From: Mnemiopsis leidyi
Lineage: Eukaryota; Ctenophora; Tentaculata; Lobata; Bolinopsidae
Reading direction: 5' to 3'
Assembly: GCA_000226015.1 (NCBI GenBank)
Contig: JH154795.1
Location: 2,553-25,398, forward strand
Length of the DNA: 22,846 bases
Each line of letters begins with the position of its first letter. The first letter of the stretch is position 1. Under the pieces are notes generated by a model that saw only the letters and a program-made list of their open reading frames with translations, searched no databases and was not told the DNA's origin. Below, piece after piece: positions 11,601-20,600 of the stretch. The position numbers and the translations under genes were made by a program.

Positions 11601-14600
11601 ACGATGTAGCGCCTCGCTAGAAACTGCACGCTCTACAATAGTCTCTCGTGACACAGATGGTTAGGAATGTTGGTGCTCCACGCTGCAAACTCCCAAACTT
11701 CAGAGACTCAACTACGCGCAGCCCAGGCGATTAATGCTTGGAACAAACTGACTAGGAAAACAGTGCTTCACAAATCAAAATTCCCATTACACGCATTCAG
11801 TTCTATCAGACACAAAAATACTGAATTACCAGTTTGTAATTTTAGTTTTATACTTTACTAACTAACTCGACATTCCGCTGTCAAATGCGTGCGGATTTCA
11901 CGCAACCAAGGCAAATATGAAATCAATCATAACGATAAAACTTCCAGATTGGATAATAATGATTCGCAGCAACAGCAACAAGCCCCTATAATCAATAATC
12001 ATAAGATCAGTTACACGACAACACAGAGAGCTACAAACGATACACACGGCGTCTTACTCTGACGGGACTGGGAGGACTGACCGCCACCGCCACCGGCGGC
12101 ATCTTTACTCCTCATGACACCACTCTTGCTCTTCTTGACGCCGGCGGCGGTGTCCCGGGCGAGGGAGGGAGAGAGGACGGTACTCTTGCTCTTGATAACT
12201 CCGGTCCGAGCTGGGTTACATCGTTTAGATTCTCTCACAGAGTGGACCGCATCAGAGTCTTGTCAGACAAAACGTGATACCATATACCAGGTCAACAATT
12301 ACAAGCAGCTAATTACAAGACATAGAAAATTTGTCTATTCTTTCAGTTTAGGAGCGTTTAACGTGTCGAACAAGCTCGTTTATAGGGTAAGCGAGAAAGC
12401 AAGATTTGGCAAAGGAGATATTGAAAGTTTAAAAGTTCAGCTGCTGCTAGCGATATTCAATGTTAGTCTAGAGGACACAAAATTAGGAACACATGATCGC
12501 AGTTCGCTTACTTGGGGATGAATCATCACCTAGGATTTGAACGAATTGACACATAATAATCCGGACAAAATATATGACTTTCACTTTTGGACCAACACAC
12601 ACACACCGCTAATAACAGAAATCAAGAAGAACATGTTATTTGCTTGATCCAAAAAATAAAATGGGCGAGACGAATAAAAAAATTTTGATCAGAGAAATTC
12701 ATTAAACTGATGAAAATTAGGTTTCTTTTGAAAAAGAGTAAGACCGAATGAGAATTCACTCGAGGTGGCTTACTTGAAGACGATTCCTCGCTGACTGTGG
12801 GAAAATCAGTTAACGTCTAAATCTTAACATTTAAATTTATTGAGCAAAATTGTGGAAATGAAATAATGGACATGACAGGATTAAATGATTGTGTGAACAT
12901 ACAAGGGAAGGTTTTGAGGAATCAGGCATTAACATAAATCTGATGACACAAATAAGTATACCGAAGGGCGATAACATTAAAACAAATTGAAGGGTACATG
13001 TAGCAGTTTTGACAAGATAATAGCTATACAATTAACAAATACCATTTAACCGGTTAAAACCGGAATAGCAGACAGAAGTTCACACAAATCAGGTGAAAAG
13101 TGACGTAGACATGCGTGCAATACACGTAGTACACGGGAGATCGGTATCAATAGCACGAGCAGGGGGGAGTAGGAGGGGACGTGTACCATGTAACGGTCTA
13201 CTTACACCTCCACCTTCAGTAACTTACTGGGGATGTTGGATGTCCCATACGAGCTGGTGGACTTGTGTTCGGCGCGTGCGCCGCGCGGGCTTACATACAG
13301 TCGTGGTATTGAGGCTGTGGGGGTGAGGGTGAGAAAGTGTGAGTGAGTCTAAATGAGAGTGAGGGTTATTACATCTGGTTGTTGTGGAAAAGTGAGTGTG
13401 CATTTACAACAATTTGCTAAATCTTACTCAGCCACGCAGCTTTCTAAACCTTATCTAGTAAGTTAACTAGCGGGATTGCTTCTTTTCTTCCCAAAAATTC
13501 GTACTTAAAAAACCAGTATTCTAGAGATAAAGGAAGCATTAGCCGAAATGGGAATCTACGTGCAGCACTAAAAATGCAGTATATGCTGCGTAACATGTAA
13601 AGGAGTTAAACATAGAGGAAGGCGGACATGTAGTAAGTACTCACTTCGGTCGTTAGCTGGGGAGGCGGTAGTGCTTCTAGGTGCTCCTGAAGGAGGGGGA
13701 GTTTAGAGGAGGAGAGAGGGGGTTCTCATTGCATGCTAGACATGCTTAGCGGGGTGATAGCAGGGGCAGAGGGGGCAGTAGCACACACGAGATATTATAT
13801 TTAATTGTAAGATTGGAATTTAAAATATTTTAAATGTTAACAACAGTGCATATGACTTTTAAAGAATGCTTATACAAGGACATAAAAAAAGAATCCCAAC
13901 AGTAGCTAGTTTTTAATTGCGATGGAACGTGCAATTTTGCAAGAAAAATAAGCAAGAAGCACAAAGAAGCATTTTCCATACAAGCACAATACACACAAAA
14001 CAGCAGGTAGCGGTCTGGTCAGTCAGCTCAGCGTCCCCAGCTATTTTCATTGTCCCAGAGTGTTGTGCTGAACGCTAATAAGTTTTGTTTGCTAATATTT
14101 CCCCAGCAACAATGTACTAGCAATGGATTCCTTCAAGCATTCAACCATGCCATAGCACAACGGCTGACAAAATACGTTAAAAACACGTTAATGTCAGGGT
14201 TTCAATTGATGCGAATCAGCGAATATGACTATGAGTTATATCCGTACGGTAAGAACTGTATTGTCCACTGAGTCGCTTGAATGTGCTTCCACTCGGAGTC
14301 TTACTGTCCGTAGCACCTTGTTAAGGTAAGGTAAAGCTAACATTTCGTATCTTGGCAAACACACATGTAAAGCTTCCATGCAGTCAAACCCTCAATATCA
14401 TACAAATTGAGATCTTTTCGCCAAGAAAATATTTTGGACTTATTTCACTTAGCTTGAGGGTTTGAATGCATGATCAGCACATAAGATTGGTGCTACAAAG
14501 AAAGAGCTTATAAACTTGATAGCGTAATAGAAGTGAGGTTTTAAACATGAAGAATTTCAATGTGGTTGGGTAAGATTGATCCAGTAATATCAACACTTTG

Positions 14601-17600
14601 ATCGTGACGGCTATAAATAAAACAAAAGTTAAGTTTAGCTTTCCGAGCTTTGTACCTAAACATCCTAGTGGAGGATGCACCAGATCTAAGTTCTAGCAGT
14701 TTACAATATATGGGCCATAAGTAAACAAAGATATAAGTTAACTAAAGGAAATCAGAGCAAGAAAATCTGCTCCTGAAAAGATACCTTGAACTCTGGCAGG
14801 AGTTTTGGGCTGTCTCGGGAGTGTCGATGTCTTACCCAATTGAGAAAGATCTGAGGGAGTAAAAGCATGTACCGCAGATGAAGTTGTTCTGCAAGACACA
14901 CACAGTCTCGCCTCACCTCTCTCTCTCTCTCCGAGGTATCACACATTCTGGATCTCACACGCACTCACTCACTTTATTAGGTATCACACACATCATGCTT
15001 GGAATCACTCTCAACACACTTGCAATCTCAAACTTCAAGTACCCACAAAGATCTGGTTACCAAACCGTCAAATACCTGGTGTGCTCTTGCTCATTGTGGG
15101 TTTCTTGGGCAGAGTAGCTGATGATCCGGGCGCTAGCTTCTTGTTCCTCTTCCTGATGTTTTGAAAACTGATTAGTAAAACTTCATCTTTCTTACTCAAT
15201 TATCGTGATGTTTGAAATCTGAATGGCCATGCTGGGAAGGGCGCACAGAGTAAATAATAAGGTGATGTAATACACAAAGTAGGACAACTTATAAGATTGC
15301 TGAAACTTACAGCGTTGAACTGGATCCAGCTCCCGGTGCCGATGATTTCCCCATTTTTGTTTCTAGTAACATCTTTTTCTTGGACGTGTCAAAGGTTTTC
15401 ATCATACTGAAGAAAAAAACATCAAATTACTTACTAGAAATAACACTGACATATGTTAACAGGAGGAATATAAAACCAGATAGGAATTAATAGGGTAGTA
15501 GTGAGTGTTTTTCCTTACTTTTCAGCATTTTTTGGAAAGTGTTCATTAAACAACCAGAATGTTTTCCTCGAAAAAACCCTAGTGTCCGAGTCTGCATCAT
15601 TAATTCCACTCTTGATGCTGCTCTCTAACAATGTCAAGTTTTTGGTGATCAGGTTGAGATCCCATATTTGGAAAATAAGTTCAATGTACTCAGCCGCTCG
15701 TTTTCTACACATGGCGCTCTTCGACTTCAGAACTTGCTCACAGATGATAGGAAGCATCTTAGAGTACTGTGTACACTGAAGTAACGAATTGTAAGATATT
15801 ATCTGGAAGGAACGACATGTGTGTGAGAGAAATTATATAAATTGACAGGTCACATTTCGTTTCGAAAAAAGATAACATATTTTCTTGTTATGAAAGTGGG
15901 TCTGAATTTAAGCTTAGTTTTGCAATAAGATATAAAATTTCAGACTTACTGAAATAATTCGTCGCAAACAGACGTGAGCTGAATAATTCATTATCTTGAC
16001 GTTGACTAAGAGCTGAGAAAATAACGCCACGAGAAGTTTTTCTCCGAGCGACCCAAAGTCGTTTCCCATTTCTGTTGACATACATCTGAAATGAATTCAG
16101 ATCAAATTGATAAATTCTATAATATTCAGAGCAGCGTAACCTAGGTTAACTACGTGTGTCGTGTCCCTTTCGCGGGGTTATATGTAAACAAAGATATATT
16201 CTAAATAATACGCTTTTTTTTTCAATTTCCTTACAGTCTACAGAGATATTCGAATTTTTGAAAGTATTAGATCCTCCGATAAACCGAACCTTTATGTGAG
16301 ACATAAAGCATACAATCTAAGAATTAGAAAAGTTCCAGTATTGCAGATAAATGATAATGGTTCTAGCGAATCAGGCTTAGTCAAACTGTGCTGCTGATTA
16401 CAATCTACTTCACCAGAGGAACTAGACCTGATAAGTGAGTAGCGGTTCTGACAAAAATAAAACAATAAAACATATACTACTTCCTACAGGGGGAAGTAAA
16501 GCAGATCTGTACAACAACGAGATACTACTGACTAACATCCTGGCGTTGATGGGGGTGGGGAGCCCCTACTCATTTCTACACATATGTACTATTCTAAGCT
16601 TCTACTTGTTCACATTTCATTTTTCACATATCATTTTAATTTTGATAGTTATGGTTCTATGGCAGGCTGTGTTCTGAATTGATCTCGCAACATAGTTCTG
16701 GTTAGTCACAGTTATCCCAACAATAGCATACTCAAAGTAAGTAAATCCTGTTATGGCTCCAAATGAGAACTGCTTGCTTATTGGTTGTCGGTACAGTTCC
16801 CTAGTACTAATACTGCAGCTCAACTTTATAATTGTAGTCAATCTATCTGTTGTGGTTAGTTGGGCTTGCCATATTTCCTAACCTTACAAAAGTTGCTAAT
16901 TTGTTCTAGCGATAATTCAACTTAGGGAACCATCGAAAAGTCGTAGATCGTATCGATATAGAATCTAGTGGAATTTTCTAGACAAAAATAGATAAGCCAG
17001 GCTTTTTTGCCAAGTGGTAATAATAGGGATCAGGCAAACTTTTAAAAATTCTTTAACAGTTCTTATACACTTCATGTTCAACTAATATGATTTTTGAATA
17101 TTAGTTCCAATCCTATTTTTTCTCTCTAGTGCGAAACAAAATGAAGTTCTCAACAGTTAGAGATGCTCTTTGCATCTGCCTCGTCAATTTGTCGCTCAGT
17201 GTATATTCGGCGGGTAAGTTGCACATAGCTCTTTTCTCAATACTTATTACTCAAAGGCCTATAATCTTATCCTCTACCTTTAGTTGCTGTCTAGTTTCCC
17301 CCTGTCGGAAATTCTCAAACATCACAAACCTTGAAAATAACTTTATGTTCTCCTAATGGTGCCAGTTTTTTTCTATCCATTGTCGAAAACGTATAGTTAG
17401 TTGAAACCCCGTTTTTCAGTCACGAACACAGACACAAATGTAACTTCGAACAATGAGTACAAGTATTTAGAATTTGTACTTGAATGGAAACCAGGAATGT
17501 GCTACAAATCAACGGAATGCAAAACGGGGCTAATATCAGGACGCTGGACGATACACGGACTGTGGCCAAGTGTGAACTACACAACGTATCCTGTTGACTG

Positions 17601-20600
17601 CGCAGGGGAATGTTCCGCTAAGGAATCGTCTGAGGGAAACTTCGTCGGCGATTTTGTCACCAATATTGTTGGCAAGCTTGCTAGCAAGGTGGTTGGAAAG
17701 TCGGTTGGCAAGGACGTTGGCGAGAAGATTGGTGAACAGGTGGGCGAGGCAGTCCTCGAAATGGCGGAAAATTGGCCTGAGATCTACAGCTTTTTGGTAA
17801 ATAGTGTAGAGTTATCACATAGTTTGACTGACTGAACTTCAAAAAATCTTCTTACGATTTTTTCATTTACATGGCCTATTGCAAATTCTCCTCCAGCATC
17901 GCAAACGCTAAATATTAGACATCTAGTCTACATCGCTTTAAATAAAAAGTAACAAAACAAGTTGACTCTCCTTCTGACCAGGAAGAAGAGGATGACGAAA
18001 GTGCATGGGAATATGAGTGGTGCAAGCATGGTACTTGCTCGGCCGACCTCCTTAGAACTCCAAGTGAATACTTCGAGCAAGCCCTGACACTGTACGACTC
18101 CGCTTCTCTGAAAGATACTCTCGAGTCTGCGGGGATAACTCCAAACGAAACAACTAGCTACTCGTTCTCAGTTCTTGACAAGGAACTGTCCAACTCTCTG
18201 GGAGTTAACACTCTCCGATACTGGTGCAAGGAGAAACAAGGCGAGGAAGACAAGCAGGTACTTTACAGAGTTGGATTGTGTGTGGAGAAGTCTCTTAACT
18301 TTCACTGGCAGGACTGCCCTGGGGGTGAGTTTGACGAGAAGTGTGATCAAGAGAAGAGGGTTTATCTCCTCCCAGGCTCTGCAGCTCCACAGCTTTCATT
18401 TAGCGTGGGACTTATTTTTGATGTGTTTTTTACTGTTTTTCTAATACATTAAATTAGAATGGTAGGGGAGTGCTAGTTTCTCTTCTAACTGTACTTTTCG
18501 GATAACAGTGATTCACCCTCGCAACGACGCGAGTCGGCCACGTTGTGTTGCTAATCCACGTGTTTGAATACTAAATACTTGCATATTTTGAGAGCGAAAA
18601 ATAGAGAGGAATGAAAAGGACTGCGGTTATGCTACTGATTTGTTACGAGTAAAATATGAATATGTATATTGACTGTTCAAGATTCAACAACTAACTAATC
18701 ATTCTAGCATCCTATAACAAGCATTACTATATCTAACATTCTAAGAATGTTAGATGTAGAACAAGAAATAAGTCGAACAGCTAACTGAACTACAAAAATA
18801 AACACTTACGCCACGGTGACGCAGGCTTCTCTGACCACCTGGGACCGCAGATCTTTCACTGCTTTCTCGATAGCCCGTGACATTCCCGTTATCGTCAACT
18901 TGAAGCCCTTGAAGTGATCGACTCCACAAAACATCATACCTCTTAAGTCCCTCAGCTGCAAATACAAATAACTTTTGAAATGTCTAAAAGGTATAAATAT
19001 TTTTACTTGGATTGATGGGACGATGGGTATAAAGCAGATAAGAGTCAGTAGAAAACGTTTATACAACTTACGGCTGCTACACGTTTTTCCCAATCATCGG
19101 TATTTTCCAAAATGTCCGCACAGTTGTTACAGAAATCAGTGAGCTCCTTGGGGGATGAGATGTCGACTGTGTTGTAGTCCTGGATGTAGGTATCCAGATT
19201 GTCCTCCGTGAGGAGCTCGCTGTCTGCTCCAGCCAGGCCACCTGGGATACTTATCGTTACTGCACGGCACAGACAGCAATGTGCCTACAGATCAATCGAA
19301 CAAAGAACGGTCAAGCTATTAGACTAGGGTGATTAGGATTTGAAGCGGTTAAAACCGCCACAATGAAAACTAGAAGTGCGCGTTTTTAGTACAGCGTGCC
19401 TCTTGGAAGTGGTGGACGCAAAGCTAGCAATCAACAAAGTTGTTTTCGCGCCGTACGTTGACGGCACGTGATTAACCGAATATGTGTGTTTGAAACTGCA
19501 AAAAACTTAATTTGGTCACTTTTGTTACATGCTAGGTGGCCTTCGAATCAATGTTGTATAATAATCAATAAGTACGGTGTTTACAGATGGAAGGAAACAA
19601 AGGGCTACACACACACACATGGCAAAAGATATTCAATCTGCATTAAAGTTTCCAGTGTTTTCATGCCTACACGGATTTTGGACAAAAGAGATTAAAGAAA
19701 ACTTCTGGGATAAGATTCTGTACAGGCAATGAAACATTTATTCAATACATGTAACATCGATTTAGGCTATGCGCTAATCTTAGCCATGAACGGCGAGCCC
19801 TATTTAAAGTATTTAAAGTACATACTACAGTCTACATATGTGGGAAGACTCTCAGTACAGACTTACAAATTCAGGTTATCTAACAAAAGAAGTTAGCTAT
19901 GCGATGAACACAGCACTACGTATATTTGCATCTAATAACCCACTAGACAGAATTGAACCCAACATGTGTTGTCACTTTAGTGTCATGACTTCATTTTTTA
20001 AAGTCACTCAGAATTGAATGTGATACTTGACTTATAAGGCAAGGAATCCAGACACAAATATTACTCAAATCGTTAATTCTAAAACCTAAACCATATGCAT
20101 CATCTAGAAAGTTTTATTGCTGTATAGTGTATTATGTACAGTGTAGAGAGATCTCAGTACTATATAGTAGCACTACAGCTTCTTAGCTTACACAAAATCA
20201 TATACCGTATACGATATAATTTAGTTGTATATCACCTTTAGAATATCATATACCACATATTCTTCTATTCTAAAGATTAAAACTAGAGAACTGGGCACTT
20301 GCGGTATTGGAATCTTTTGTTTCATATATGAAGTTTTAAATAGGATTGAGAGTGGAAATTATTTGGATAACAAGCTTAAGCATAAAATTTTCCTTAAAGA
20401 TAACCCTTTGGTAGCTAAGAATAAGTTTATTAACATCTATCAATTTTGTCTAGGTGCTTTTTATTACTTTTATTGAACAAATTTTTATTTAAATTATAAA
20501 ATTTTTAAGAAATTTTAGGAGATTAGGTGTGGTGATGTTGGCATCATAATTCATTATTTATTATATTTATTTGAACTTATGCAATGTAAATTACTTGCGT

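Larger units (their letters stand above)
13687..14784. other. CLASP: CLASP intron, about 1.1 kb, with candidate exons and an inverted repeat
   Basis: Contains the polypurine stretch that forms the acceptor tract of the exon at 13686, the possible plus-strand exon at 14107-14248, the possible optional CLASP exon at 14248-14316 and the inverted repeat at 14377-14472. Confidence 0.6.

Noticed and set aside
12114-12521. 135-codon plus-strand open frame
   Set aside because: Covers two CLASP exons antisense plus an intron; no homology and it fits no splice pattern.
13093-13326. 77-codon plus-strand open frame, Arg/Trp-rich
   Set aside because: Antisense of the GC-rich SxIP exon of CLASP; no family match.
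15501-15779. 92-codon plus-strand open frame
   Set aside because: Antisense shadow of the TOG2 exon 15519-15775, which has clear homology and splice sites.
15888-16085. Minus-strand read YVNRNGKRLWVARRKTSRG
   Set aside because: Right exon, wrong frame. The phase left by the exon at 18810 selects a different frame that matches TOG2 (MGNDFGSLGEKLLVAL).
17594-17800. Arg/Leu-rich plus-strand open frame inside RNase T2
   Set aside because: Shadow frame of the glycine-zipper repeats; the T2 frame carries the catalytic motifs.
20225-20476. 83-codon plus-strand open frame in the large CLASP intron
   Set aside because: AT-rich (many Ile, Lys, Asn, Phe, Tyr), with no recognisable domain and no convincing splice partners; not enough to call a gene or transposon remnant.
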